The position numbers and the translations under genes were made by a program. From JBLNCE01 sp050260415 (lineage in GTDB: Bacteria; Bacillota; UBA4882; JAAYXC01), in contig JBLNCE010000085.1 in NCBI GenBank assembly GCA_050260415.1, positions 62,001 to 126,000 on the forward strand: 64,000 bases of DNA, read 5' to 3'. Position 1 is the stretch's first letter; each line of letters opens with the position of its first letter. The notes beneath the pieces are model-generated. The model searched no databases, was not told where the DNA came from, and saw only the letters and a program-made list of their open reading frames with translations. This document shows, piece after piece, positions 16,673-24,428 of this stretch.

Positions 16673-17680
16673 ATGACAAAGATGGAAGGGGCGGCATCCG
16701 AAGCCGCGAAGAGCCGTCGTGCAAGGTATACGACGGAAGAAAACGAGATGCTCTTCGAACACTGGTGGGATCCAAAGAAACGCCGCGAGTTGCCGCGCTT
16801 GGTCGGAAGGAATCTCACGGCCCTGAGAAGCCAGTTTTGCAGGCTCCTAAAAGAAAAAGGCATCTCCAACGACGATTATTACCGTCTCATGGGCGAGCGT
16901 CACGGCCGCGCGAATTCCGGGCGTAACGGCCTGCGCCAGCGTATCCGGGCTGATAACGAAAGGGACGAGATCATCCTGGAGGTCTTCGCCAAACACCATG
17001 CCTTGGGGAACACCAAAACCAAGGCCTGTGAGGAACTGCGAAAGGTGCTGGGCGTCGAGACCAACAATTCGGCTCTCAAGTTGCGCTTCTATAGGCTGAT
17101 GAACAAGCGCGGGCTGACCAATCAGGAGCTGATGGAACTGGGGCGCAAGAGTCTGGCCAAGTATGCGATACGGCCGGAGAGCGTCACGGAAGACACATTG
17201 CAGGAGAAAACGGCGCCGCCGCCGGAACCAGCGGTGGCGGAAAAGGCGGACACGGAACGATATCCTTCCGATCTCGCCCTGCTCGCGCAGCTGGCCAATC
17301 TGCCGCGGGAGATGGGAGAGATACGGCGGCGCCTGGCCAGCTTGGAGGAAGCTCAACGCCATCAGCTGGATCTGCGTGGGTTTATCGAGCATCTCCTGGC
17401 GGTGGAGCGGGACCTCAAGGAAGAAGATCGGTTACGGACGGAGATCCAGGCGCTTCATGAACAGAAATATCAGCTCAGCCAGGAATTGGCGGCTGAGAAG
17501 AAGCGCATGCGGGCACGCGAGGAAGAGCTGGCCGAGGTACATCAGACGGTGAACAACGTGCTTTCCGAGTTCATGCAACTGGAAAGCGTGGCCAAGTTGG
17601 CTTCCCTGGGCGACTTCATCCGCCGGCTCGAAGTGACCGTGGACCAGTTCGGAAACGTGTTGAAGTGCAGACGGATTTAG
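16673..17680 (+). CDS. Myb/SANT-like and coiled-coil protein, possibly RsfA-type sporulation regulator
   Basis: A 335-residue protein without a clear full-length family. Residues about 18-62 look like a Myb/SANT-type helix-turn-helix (YTTEENEMLFEHWW, then TALRSQFCRLLKEKG). A second, similar block covers residues about 96-146 (NERDEIILEVFAKH, then NSALKLRFYRLMNKRG). A Pro/Glu linker and a long charged coiled coil (about 212-300) follow. This order, DNA-binding Myb-like part plus coiled coil, resembles the prespore regulator RsfA of Bacillus, which has one such domain. The ATG has GGAGGT at good distance. It is monocistronic, between a terminator and the infC operon. The assignment is an inference from layout. 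Confidence 0.55.
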   Translation: MTKMEGAASEAAKSRRARYTTEENEMLFEHWWDPKKRRELPRLVGRNLTALRSQFCRLLKEKGISNDDYYRLMGERHGRANSGRNGLRQRIRADNERDEIILEVFAKHHALGNTKTKACEELRKVLGVETNNSALKLRFYRLMNKRGLTNQELMELGRKSLAKYAIRPESVTEDTLQEKTAPPPEPAVAEKADTERYPSDLALLAQLANLPREMGEIRRRLASLEEAQRHQLDLRGFIEHLLAVERDLKEEDRLRTEIQALHEQKYQLSQELAAEKKRMRAREEELAEVHQTVNNVLSEFMQLESVAKLASLGDFIRRLEVTVDQFGNVLKCRRI

Positions 17681-17760
17681 AATAATAACGCCCCTCGTCG
17701 CTGGTCGCTCGTCACGCGGGGGCCTCGCCCAGGTCGCAAAGGGAAAATCGGGAGAACCGG

Positions 17761-17796
17761 TTCCGTAGGGGCGCGCGGCCGTGCGCCCCTACGGAA
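17761..17796. repeat. REP-like palindrome
   Basis: TTCCGTAGGGGCGC at 17761-17774 is perfectly complementary to GCGCCCCTACGGAA at 17783-17796; two further inner pairs leave a GGCC loop. No T-run follows, so it is not a standard terminator. A shorter hairpin with a related core (GGGCGCAC, loop, GTGCGCCC) occurs at 62178. Confidence 0.8.
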
Positions 17797-17825
17797 CACA
17801 TCCCTTGCGCGGCGCCGCGCCCGTC

Positions 17826-17854
17826 TTGACAGATCTACCGGGGAGTGCTATACT
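17826..17854 (+). promoter_or_regulatory. SigA-type promoter of the infC operon
   Basis: TTGACA at 17826-17831 and TATACT at 17849-17854 with 17 bp spacing. The start point near 17861 fits a leader of about 150 bases ahead of infC. Confidence 0.85.
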
Positions 17855-17860
17855 TTTCGT

Positions 17861-17999
17861 GTTTGATGCCAAAGCAGAAGCCATCCGCTTCTCACCTTGC
17901 GCCTAACGGTGTCAGGGTTCTCGATGCAACCGGATTCGAGTTCGCGGAGCGGGTGGTCTATACCCGCTCCTTTTCTTCTTGGGCACCAATTTGAGTTTT
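17861..17999 (+). promoter_or_regulatory. infC-rpmI-rplT leader with attenuator (candidate L20 leader)
   Basis: The transcribed leader ends in a strong hairpin, GGAGCGGGT at 17946-17954 pairing with ACCCGCTCC at 17962-17970, followed by TTTTCTT. In Bacillota the infC operon is repressed by ribosomal protein L20 binding such a leader and promoting termination. I identify it by position and by the terminator; I have not folded the L20-binding part. Confidence 0.7.
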
Positions 18000-18013
18000 G
18001 GAGGTGGCGGTCT

Positions 18014-18529
18014 ATTAACACAGAGCTACGCATCAATGACGAGATTCGCGCCCGGGAAGTCAGGGTAATCAGTGCCACCGGGGAGCAGCTCGGGATCATG
18101 ACCTTGCGGGACGCTCTCCAATTGGCGGCGGAGAAGGACTCCGATCTGGTCGAGGTTGCTCCGTTGGCCAAGCCCCCAGTCTGCCGCGTGATGGACTATG
18201 GCAAGTTTCGCTACGAACAGAGCCGCCGGGATCGGGAAGCCCGCAAGAAACAGCATGTCGTCGAGGTCAAGGAGATTCAGATCAAGCCGAAGATCGGCGA
18301 ACATGATTTCCAGGTCAAGGTCCGCGCGGCGCAGAAGTTCATCAAAGACGGGGACAAGGTTAAGGCGTTGATCAAATTCCGCGGTCGCGAGATCGTCCAC
18401 GCCGAGTTAGGCAGAAACCTTTTGATGCAGCTCTTTGAGGCCGTGCGTGATGCGGCCGTGATCGAACGGGAACCCAGGATTGAAGGACGCAACATGATCA
18501 TGATAATTTCGGCCAAACAAACGGACTAG
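18014..18529 (+). CDS. infC: Translation initiation factor IF-3, ATT start codon
   Basis: IF-3 binds the 30S subunit, checks start-codon selection and prevents premature 50S joining. The first residues after the start are NTELRINDEIRAREVRVI, the canonical IF-3 N-terminus. The codon in front of them is ATT at 18014-18016, with GGAGGTG at 18000-18006 in ideal position; no ATG, GTG or TTG fits. The infC of many bacteria starts at AUU so that IF-3 represses its own translation. The product has 171 residues and includes the linker region KPKIGEHDFQVKV and the C-terminal REIVHAELG block. It is the first gene of infC-rpmI-rplT. Confidence 0.96.
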   Translation: MNTELRINDEIRAREVRVISATGEQLGIMTLRDALQLAAEKDSDLVEVAPLAKPPVCRVMDYGKFRYEQSRRDREARKKQHVVEVKEIQIKPKIGEHDFQVKVRAAQKFIKDGDKVKALIKFRGREIVHAELGRNLLMQLFEAVRDAAVIEREPRIEGRNMIMIISAKQTD

Positions 18530-18631
18530 TAATACCGCCGACTTGCGTCGGCCGCATCGGAAGCGGGCCGAGGTTCCAAGAGCCGGGCGCGTATTTCCGG
18601 CCATTTTTGGAGTAAGGGGGGAATTCGGGGC

Positions 18632-18832
18632 ATGCCGAAGATGAAGACCCACCGCGGGGCGGCAAAGCGGTTCAAAGTCACCGGATCAGGTAAAATCAGG
18701 AAGAATAGCGCCTATCGCCGCCATATTTTGGAATCAAAGTCGCCCAAACGCAAGAGACTCTTGCGGCATTCGGAGCTGATCGCGTCCGGCGACGTCAAGA
18801 GAATCAAGAAGCTCATCAGTGATGCGCTTTGA
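18632..18832 (+). CDS. rpmI: 50S ribosomal protein L35
   Basis: A 66-residue, very basic protein of the large ribosomal subunit. The N-terminus PKMKTHRGAAKRFKVTGSGK is the L35 signature, followed by the RRHILESKSPKRKRLLR block. Length matches the family. The order infC, rpmI, rplT is the conserved operon, with 102 bp from infC and 34 bp to rplT. Confidence 0.97.
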   Translation: MPKMKTHRGAAKRFKVTGSGKIRKNSAYRRHILESKSPKRKRLLRHSELIASGDVKRIKKLISDAL

Positions 18833-18866
18833 GCCGAGCAAAACCCCGTAATTAGGAGGAGTCGCC

Positions 18867-19223
18867 ATGCGTGTTAAGGGAGGTTTTGTCACCCGCCGCC
18901 GGCACAAGAAAATCTTGCGCCTGGCCAAGGGTTACCGCCGTTCCAAAGGCCGGATTTTTCATGCCGCCAACCCGACCGTGATTCGCGCCCTGGCTTACGC
19001 GTACCGGGATCGCCGTAACAAGAAGCGGAATTTTCGCCGCCTCTGGATTACCCGGATCAACGCCGCGGCGCGGATGAACGGCATGTCTTACAGTGCCTTG
19101 ATCAGCGGTCTCAAAAAGGCCGGTGTGGAAGTCAACCGCAAGATCCTCGCGGACCTCGCCGTCCGCGACCTCCCGGCTTTCGCCCAACTGGTGGGGGTGG
19201 CCAAGAACGGCCGCCAAGCGTAG
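18867..19223 (+). CDS. rplT: 50S ribosomal protein L20
   Basis: A 118-residue basic protein that binds 23S rRNA early in large-subunit assembly and, in Bacillota, represses its own operon through the leader. Hallmarks are MRVKGGFVTRRRHKKILRLAKGY (N-terminal rRNA-binding extension), FRRLWITRINAAARMNGMSYS and the GVEVNRKILADLA segment. AGGAGG precedes the ATG. A terminator follows 6 bp after the stop. Confidence 0.97.
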   Translation: MRVKGGFVTRRRHKKILRLAKGYRRSKGRIFHAANPTVIRALAYAYRDRRNKKRNFRRLWITRINAAARMNGMSYSALISGLKKAGVEVNRKILADLAVRDLPAFAQLVGVAKNGRQA

Positions 19224-19229
19224 ACGAAG

Positions 19230-19256
19230 ACCGGGTGCGAGACACCCGGTTTTTTG
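19230..19256 (+). terminator. Intrinsic terminator after rplT
   Basis: CCGGGTG at 19231-19237 pairs with CACCCGG at 19243-19249 around a five-base loop; seven T follow at 19250-19256. Confidence 0.9.
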
Positions 19257-19349
19257 ATTTTCAGAAGCATTGACTGACGCTGGAAAGCGGCAGCCAACCC
19301 ACCCCCAGCCCAGAGCGGTGTTTCACATCCCTTCTAAGGAGGCTCCGGA

Positions 19350-20147
19350 ATGCGCCGATTGACCAGCCCGGATAATGCCGAAGCCAAGGCCCTCCTTGGC
19401 CTGCACGACCGGCGCGGCCGCAAAGAGGCGGGTATGATGCTCCTGGAGGGCCCCCACCTCTTGCTGGAGGCGCTGAAGGCGGCCGCGCCCCTTGACAGAG
19501 TCTATTATTTGCCCGGATGGGCGGTGACACCGGACGGCAAGGAGCTTTTGACCAGGGCGGCACGGGCGGGCGCGGTTCTCACGGAAGTTTCCCCGCGCTT
19601 TATGGGCAAAGCGGCCACCACTGATACGCCTCCTCCCGTGCTGGCTTCGGTTCCCCTGCCCGCGGCCGGTGTGGATGAAGGCGCCGGCCGGGTCGGCCTG
19701 GTCTTGGACGGGCTGCAGGATCCCGGCAATTTGGGCGCCATCTTGCGCATTGCCTGGGGCGCGGGCGTGCGGTCGGTCTGGTCCACGCCGGGGACGGTGG
19801 ATTATTATGCGCCAAAGGTTTTGCGCGCGGCCCAGGGAGCGCATTTTCACCTCGCGCTGAGGGAGATCGGCCGCCAAGAACTGATGGCCGAGATCGAACG
19901 CGGAGGATGGTGGCTTGCTACGACCGAAGCCTCGGCGGCGAAGCCTTTCTGGCGGGCCGCTTTGCCTTTGCCCTGCCTCGTCTGTATCGGCAACGAGGCG
20001 CGCGGCATTGGCGCCGATCTGCGCGCCGCGGCCCGGGAAAGTATCGCCGTTCCCCTGGCGCAGGGCGTTGATTCGCTCAATGCGGCGGTGGTCGCGGGGG
20101 TTGTTCTGTTCGAGCTTGTGCGCCGCGCTGATGGGCCATCCGGTTGA
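19350..20147 (+). CDS. TrmH/SpoU-family RNA 2'-O-methyltransferase
   Basis: A 265-residue SPOUT enzyme that methylates a ribose of rRNA or tRNA using SAM. An N-terminal substrate-binding part (residues about 1-95) precedes the knotted SpoU domain, in which the three motifs are visible: LDGLQDPGNLGAILRIAWG, CLVCIGNEARGIG and VPLAQGVDSLNAAVVAGVV. In Bacillota this gene commonly lies between rplT and pheST, as here. The family contains 23S rRNA Gm and tRNA enzymes, and the exact target nucleotide cannot be assigned. GGAGG at spacing 6-7 supports the ATG. Confidence 0.92.
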   Translation: MRRLTSPDNAEAKALLGLHDRRGRKEAGMMLLEGPHLLLEALKAAAPLDRVYYLPGWAVTPDGKELLTRAARAGAVLTEVSPRFMGKAATTDTPPPVLASVPLPAAGVDEGAGRVGLVLDGLQDPGNLGAILRIAWGAGVRSVWSTPGTVDYYAPKVLRAAQGAHFHLALREIGRQELMAEIERGGWWLATTEASAAKPFWRAALPLPCLVCIGNEARGIGADLRAAARESIAVPLAQGVDSLNAAVVAGVVLFELVRRADGPSG

Positions 20148-20198
20148 AGCGTTCCGTCCCGAGGGGCGATTTGCCTAGGATTCTTGCTTGCCAGGGGC

Positions 20199-20228
20199 TT
20201 GCCTGATGCGTATCTACTAGAGTATAAT
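20199..20228 (+). promoter_or_regulatory. Promoter upstream of the YqzL-like small gene
   Basis: TTGCCT at 20199-20204 and a perfect TATAAT at 20223-20228 are 18 bp apart. The transcript would start near 20235, about 36 bases before the small ORF. Confidence 0.6.
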
Positions 20229-20270
20229 TAGAACTGGGCTCAACCCGATTCTTGTGGTGGGGGGAACAAG

Positions 20271-20375
20271 ATGACGGTTACCAGCTACGCCGAGTTGTTC
20301 TGGCGGATATTTGAGGCAACCGGGTCCATCGCGGCATACCTCATCTATCGACAACTTCTTCGCACGGGGACTTGA
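20271..20375 (+). CDS. yqzL: YqzL-like small protein (34 residues)
   Basis: A short ORF that begins MTVTSYAELFWRIFEATG and continues SIAAYLIYRQLL. The pattern W-x-x-F-x-x-T-G-x-(I/V)-x-x-Y-L-x-(Y/F) matches the YqzL family of Bacillota, whose members are about 35-50 residues long and of unknown function. GGTGGGGGG precedes the ATG at good spacing, and a promoter with a perfect -10 lies 36 bases further up. It lies between the SpoU methyltransferase and the T-box of pheST, its own short unit. The similarity is by memory of the family pattern; the length is at the short end. Confidence 0.65.
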   Translation: MTVTSYAELFWRIFEATGSIAAYLIYRQLLRTGT

Positions 20376-20461
20376 GCCGGATTGCCGCGTCTTGGTGTAA
20401 ACGATATCGTTAAAGGCGCAAAGCCCGGTTGGGAAAAGACCTGGAGTGTATACTAATAAAC

Positions 20462-20821
20462 GCAAAGGTTATGATGGAGGAAAGTAGGCGGGTCTTAAGA
20501 GCGGCTGCAGGGAGAAGGGCCGTGACTGGAAGCCCTTTCCGCTCGAACCAGCCGAAGTTCCCTTCGGAATCGCTAGGCTGAACGATTTAGAGTAGGCCGT
20601 GCCGGCGCCCCGCCGTTACCCGGGGAGGGCGGCGTAGTCCGCCCGCATGAGTGGTGTCCGCTTGCGCCGATCGGGCCGGTCCGTAGCCACGCAAACCCTT
20701 CGGTGGGTTTTGCGCAGACGCCTTGTTCTACGGACCGTACACCAGCCTGATCTTTGCCTGCGGCAAGAAGGGTGGTACCGCGAAAGAGCTTTTCGCCCCT
20801 TATGGGGAGAGCTCTTTTTTT
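20462..20821 (+). promoter_or_regulatory. T-box leader of pheST
   Basis: AAGGGTGGTACCGCG at 20768-20782 is the T-box sequence that pairs with the uncharged tRNA acceptor end. It is followed by a terminator, AAAGAGCT at 20783-20790 with AGCTCTTT at 20810-20817 and a T-run, which is mutually exclusive with the antiterminator. Upstream are GGTCCGTAG (20679) and CTACGGACC (20728), a 9-bp stem, and a stem I region with AGTAGG elements. A TTC triplet in the GAAGTTC segment near 20558 could be the Phe specifier; I could not fold stem I to confirm it. Low charged tRNA-Phe should permit read-through into pheS. Confidence 0.9.
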
Positions 20822-20914
20822 GTACCTGTGGGGCCGGCAGCAGCCGTCTCATTTTCAATCCTTGGGTCCCGGCAGAATGCCGGGGTGGATACTACTAGAA
20901 GGGGGACCATAGGC

Positions 20915-21946
20915 ATGGCAATCGACGTGGACGCGATGGCACGCGAGACCCTGGCGGCGGTGGAGGCGGCACGGGATCTCGAATCCCTAAACGGCCTGCG
21001 ACAGAAGTACCTCGGGCGCAAGGGCGACCTGACCAACGCCTTGCGGTCGTTGGGGGAGCTGCCGCCCGCGGAGAGGCCCCGCGCCGGCGAGCGCCTCAAC
21101 GCCCTCAGAGGGGCGCTCGAGGAGGCGCTGCAAAAGAAGACGGAGGCCTTGGGCCGCGCGGCGGAAGAAGCCCGTCTGGCGGCGGAGCGCCTCGACGTGC
21201 TCTTGCCCGGGCGCCGTCGGCGGCTGGGCGCAATCCATCCCCTGCGCGCGGTCTTGGATCGGATCGAGGAGATCTTCCTCGGGATGGGGTTCGCGATAGC
21301 CGAGGGGCCGGAGATCGAACTCGATTACTACAACTTTCAGGCGCTCAATATGCCCCAAGACCATCCGGCCCGGGACATGCAGGATTCCTTCTACATTTCC
21401 TCCCGCGTGCTGCTGCGCACGCATACCTCGCCGGTGCAGGTCCGAACCATGCAGGCCCAGTGCCCCGCGCCGGTACGAATCATCGTTCCAGGGAGGGTAT
21501 ACCGCAGCGATGCGCCGGATGCGAGCCATTCACCCATGTTCCACCAGGTCGAAGGTCTGGTGGTCGGGGAGGGTATCACCTTTGCCGATCTCAAGGGAAC
21601 GCTGGCGGCTTTCGTCAGCGCGATGTACGGTCCCGAACGGCGCGTGTCCTTTCGGCCGAGCTTCTTCCCGTTTACCGAGCCGAGCGCGGAGGTATACATC
21701 TCCTGCATCTGCGGCGGCGGCGGGTGCCGCGTCTGCAAAGACACGGGATGGTTGGAGATCCTGGGCTCCGGCGCCGTGCATCCAAACGTCTTGCGCATGT
21801 CGGGTTACGATCCGGAAAAGGTGAGCGGTTTTGCCTTCGGGATGGGGGTTGAGCGCATCGCGCTCCTGAAATACGGGATCGAGGACATGCGGTTCTTCTT
21901 TGAGAACGATCTGCGCCTCTTGGCGCAGTTTGCCGGAGAGGGTTGA
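20915..21946 (+). CDS. pheS: Phenylalanine-tRNA ligase alpha subunit
   Basis: The catalytic subunit of the (alpha-beta)2 enzyme that charges tRNA-Phe; 343 residues. It has an N-terminal coiled coil (about 1-90, with YLGRKGDLTNALRSLGEL) and class II motif regions: HPLRAVLDRIEEIFLGMGF, VYRSDAPDASHSPMFHQVEG and the C-terminal FAFGMGVERIALLKYGI with the motif 3 arginine. The ATG at 20915 is preceded by GAAGGGGGA; upstream in-frame starts would fall inside the T-box terminator. Regulated by the T-box. It is 13 bp from pheT. Confidence 0.97.
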   Translation: MAIDVDAMARETLAAVEAARDLESLNGLRQKYLGRKGDLTNALRSLGELPPAERPRAGERLNALRGALEEALQKKTEALGRAAEEARLAAERLDVLLPGRRRRLGAIHPLRAVLDRIEEIFLGMGFAIAEGPEIELDYYNFQALNMPQDHPARDMQDSFYISSRVLLRTHTSPVQVRTMQAQCPAPVRIIVPGRVYRSDAPDASHSPMFHQVEGLVVGEGITFADLKGTLAAFVSAMYGPERRVSFRPSFFPFTEPSAEVYISCICGGGGCRVCKDTGWLEILGSGAVHPNVLRMSGYDPEKVSGFAFGMGVERIALLKYGIEDMRFFFENDLRLLAQFAGEG

Positions 21947-21959
21947 GGAGGTAGTAACA

Positions 21960-24365
21960 ATGCGTGTGCCGCTATCTTGGCTTCATGATTACGTGGATTA
22001 CGATCTCGCGCCGGAAGCGCTGGCGGAAAAGCTGACCATGGTCGGCCTGGCGGTCGAGGCGGTCGAGGATCTCGGCGCGCCCGTCAAAGACGTGGTGGTG
22101 GGGCGGATTATTGACCTTAAACCCCATCCGTCGGCCGCGAGGCTATTGGTGGCCGAGGCTGACTGGGGTCATGGACCCCGGACCCTCGTTACCGGCGCCA
22201 AGAACCTTAAACCGGGCGACCTGGTGCCGGTCGCGCCGGAGAATACCGTGCTGCCGGGGGGGAAAACCATTACGGCCGCGGAATTCGCGGGTGTCGTCTC
22301 CCGGGGAATGCTTTGTTCCGCCGCCGAACTCGGGCTGGAAAAACAATCCGACGGGATCCTGGTGCTCGAAGAAGCTTGGCCCTTGGGCATGCCAATCGCC
22401 AAAGCGATCGGGCTCGATGAGACCGTGCTCGAGATCGAGCTGACACCGAACCGCGCCGATTGCCTCGGTCTCCTGAACGTCGCCCGCGAGGTCGCGGCTA
22501 TTACCGGGGGACGTCTGCGGCCGCCCGCGAGCGCTCCCCGCGCCGATGGGCCGGCGGTCTCCTCCCTGGCGCGCGTCGAGGTGCTCGCCCCGGCTCTCTG
22601 CCCGCGATACGGCGGCAAGGTCTTCCTCGAGGTCCGGATCGCCCCCTCCCCGGCCTGGATGCAACGCCGTTTGCGGGCGGCGGGGATCCGGCCGATCAAC
22701 AATCTCGTCGATATCACGAACTTCGTGATGCTCGAACTCAATCAGCCGCTGCACGCGTTTGACCTCGATCGGCTGCGTGAAGGGCGGTTGCTCATCCGTC
22801 AGGCGGAGGCCGGCGAGACTTTGCGGACGTTGGATGAAACGGAGCGGCGCCTGGAGGCGGGCATGCTGGTCATCGCCGACCCGGACGGTCCGGTCGCCCT
22901 GGCGGGGGTGATGGGCGGCGCCGGCAGCGAGGTGACGCCGGAGACCACGCGCGTTTTCTTGGAAGGGGCATGTTTTGACCGGGTGAGCATCAGGCGAACC
23001 GCGAAGGCACTCGCCATGCGGACCGAGGCCTCGCTCCGTTTCGAACGCGGGGTGGATCCAGCCGGCGTGCCGTTTGCCCTCGATCGCGCGGCCGCGCTGG
23101 TGGAGGAACTCGGCGCCGGGCGCGTGGCCTCCGGTACCATCGATATCGCTTCGGGGTCATGGGCGCCAAGGGTCATCGTGAGCAAACCGGAACGGATCAA
23201 CGGCCTGCTCGGGACGGACCTCTCGGTGGAGGAAATCTCGGGTTACCTGAACCGTCTGGGTTTTGCCACCGCCGCCGCGGAGGCCGGCGGCTTGGCCGTC
23301 ACCGTCCCCACGCACCGTCAGGACGTGGAGGGCCCCGCCGACCTGGCCGAGGAAGTGGCAAGGCTGCATGGTTACGATCGCATTCCCCCGACCTATCCGG
23401 CCAGCTCGCAGGTGGGCCGGCGCACACCGGCCCAAGATTTCGCCCTGCGCGCGCGACGTCTGCTGCGGGGCTTGGGACAGACGGAGGTCGTCACGTATAG
23501 CTTTTGCTCGCCCAAGCACTTTGACCGGCTCAGGCTGGCGGAAGAAGACGCGTGCCGCGGCGCCCTCCGCATTCTATCCCCGCTGAGCGAGGAATGGGCC
23601 GTGATGCGCACGACGCTCTTCGGCGGCATTCTGGACACGATCGCCGGCAATACGCGGCGCGGCGTAAATGATGTGCAGATCTTCGAATTGGCGCACGTCT
23701 ATCTGCCGGTCGAGGGGGAGGAACTGCCGCGCGAGCCGTTGACCCTGGCGGGCGGGCTCACGGGGAGCATGCAGCCCCGCGGTTGGGCGGAGAAGCCGCG
23801 CGCGGTGGATTTCTACGACCTCAAGGGTTTGATGGAGGCATTCCTGGAGGGCATGGGCCTTTCTGGGGTCTCATTTATCGCCGCGCGGCACCCTTCATTG
23901 CATCCGGGACGAAGCGCCGCCTTGAGCGGTCCCGACGGGAAAACCATCGGATACCTGGGCGAAGCCCATCCCCGTGTGGCTGCGGCTTTTGACCTGCGCG
24001 GCCAGGTCTATCTCTACGAACTCAATCTGGATGCCTTGTCGAACTTGGTCAGGAACGAATGGCTGGCCGAGTCGCCGCCGCGCTTCCCCGCCATTGCGCG
24101 GGATCTGGCCTTGGTCGTGCGCGCGGAGACGCCCCTGGCCGAACTGGAACAGGCGATCGTGGAACACGGCGGCGATCTGCTGGCTTCCGTCGAACTCTTT
24201 GACGTCTACACCGGCAGTCAGGTGCAGGCCGGCGGGAAGAGCATGGCTTTTACGCTCACTTTTCGCGCGGCGGACAGGACGCTGACCGACGCGGAGGTCA
24301 ACGTGGTGATGGCGGGAATCATGCGCGGCCTGGAGGAACGCTTCGGCGTAAGTCTGCGGCAGTGA
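21960..24365 (+). CDS. pheT: Phenylalanine-tRNA ligase beta subunit
   Basis: An 801-residue subunit with the family's full domain set: MRVPLSWLHDYVDYD at the N-terminus, an OB-fold tRNA-binding domain (about 40-150), the B3/B4 editing domain (about 210-390, with PINNLVDITNFVMLELNQPLHAFD), B5 (about 400-475), the catalytic-like core and the C-terminal ferredoxin-fold anticodon-binding domain (RFPAIARDLALVV). Together with PheS it charges tRNA-Phe and edits mischarged Tyr. GAGGAGGT precedes the ATG. It is transcribed with pheS under the T-box. Confidence 0.97.
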   Translation: MRVPLSWLHDYVDYDLAPEALAEKLTMVGLAVEAVEDLGAPVKDVVVGRIIDLKPHPSAARLLVAEADWGHGPRTLVTGAKNLKPGDLVPVAPENTVLPGGKTITAAEFAGVVSRGMLCSAAELGLEKQSDGILVLEEAWPLGMPIAKAIGLDETVLEIELTPNRADCLGLLNVAREVAAITGGRLRPPASAPRADGPAVSSLARVEVLAPALCPRYGGKVFLEVRIAPSPAWMQRRLRAAGIRPINNLVDITNFVMLELNQPLHAFDLDRLREGRLLIRQAEAGETLRTLDETERRLEAGMLVIADPDGPVALAGVMGGAGSEVTPETTRVFLEGACFDRVSIRRTAKALAMRTEASLRFERGVDPAGVPFALDRAAALVEELGAGRVASGTIDIASGSWAPRVIVSKPERINGLLGTDLSVEEISGYLNRLGFATAAAEAGGLAVTVPTHRQDVEGPADLAEEVARLHGYDRIPPTYPASSQVGRRTPAQDFALRARRLLRGLGQTEVVTYSFCSPKHFDRLRLAEEDACRGALRILSPLSEEWAVMRTTLFGGILDTIAGNTRRGVNDVQIFELAHVYLPVEGEELPREPLTLAGGLTGSMQPRGWAEKPRAVDFYDLKGLMEAFLEGMGLSGVSFIAARHPSLHPGRSAALSGPDGKTIGYLGEAHPRVAAAFDLRGQVYLYELNLDALSNLVRNEWLAESPPRFPAIARDLALVVRAETPLAELEQAIVEHGGDLLASVELFDVYTGSQVQAGGKSMAFTLTFRAADRTLTDAEVNVVMAGIMRGLEERFGVSLRQ

Positions 24366-24389
24366 GAAACCCCGTTGTGTTCTATCCGC

Positions 24390-24426
24390 CCCATCCTCCC
24401 GCATAGCTTGTAGACGGGGGGATGGG
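24390..24426 (+). promoter_or_regulatory. Hairpin covering the ribosome binding site of the next gene
   Basis: CCCATCCTCCCG at 24390-24401 pairs over 12 positions (one G-U) with CGGGGGGATGGG at 24415-24426 around a 13-base loop. The 3' arm contains the GGGGGGATGGG purine tract that would serve as ribosome binding site for the ATG at 24429. No T-run follows, so it is not a clear terminator for pheT. Confidence 0.55.
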
Positions 24427-24428
24427 AC

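Noticed and set aside
17897..18013. 39 extra in-frame codons upstream of infC
   Set aside because: They lie in the attenuator and do not match IF-3; the ATT start with its ribosome site explains the N-terminus.
20723..20914. N-terminal extension of PheS by 64 codons
   Set aside because: It is translated from the T-box antiterminator and terminator; the real start at 20915 has a ribosome site and the normal PheS N-terminus.
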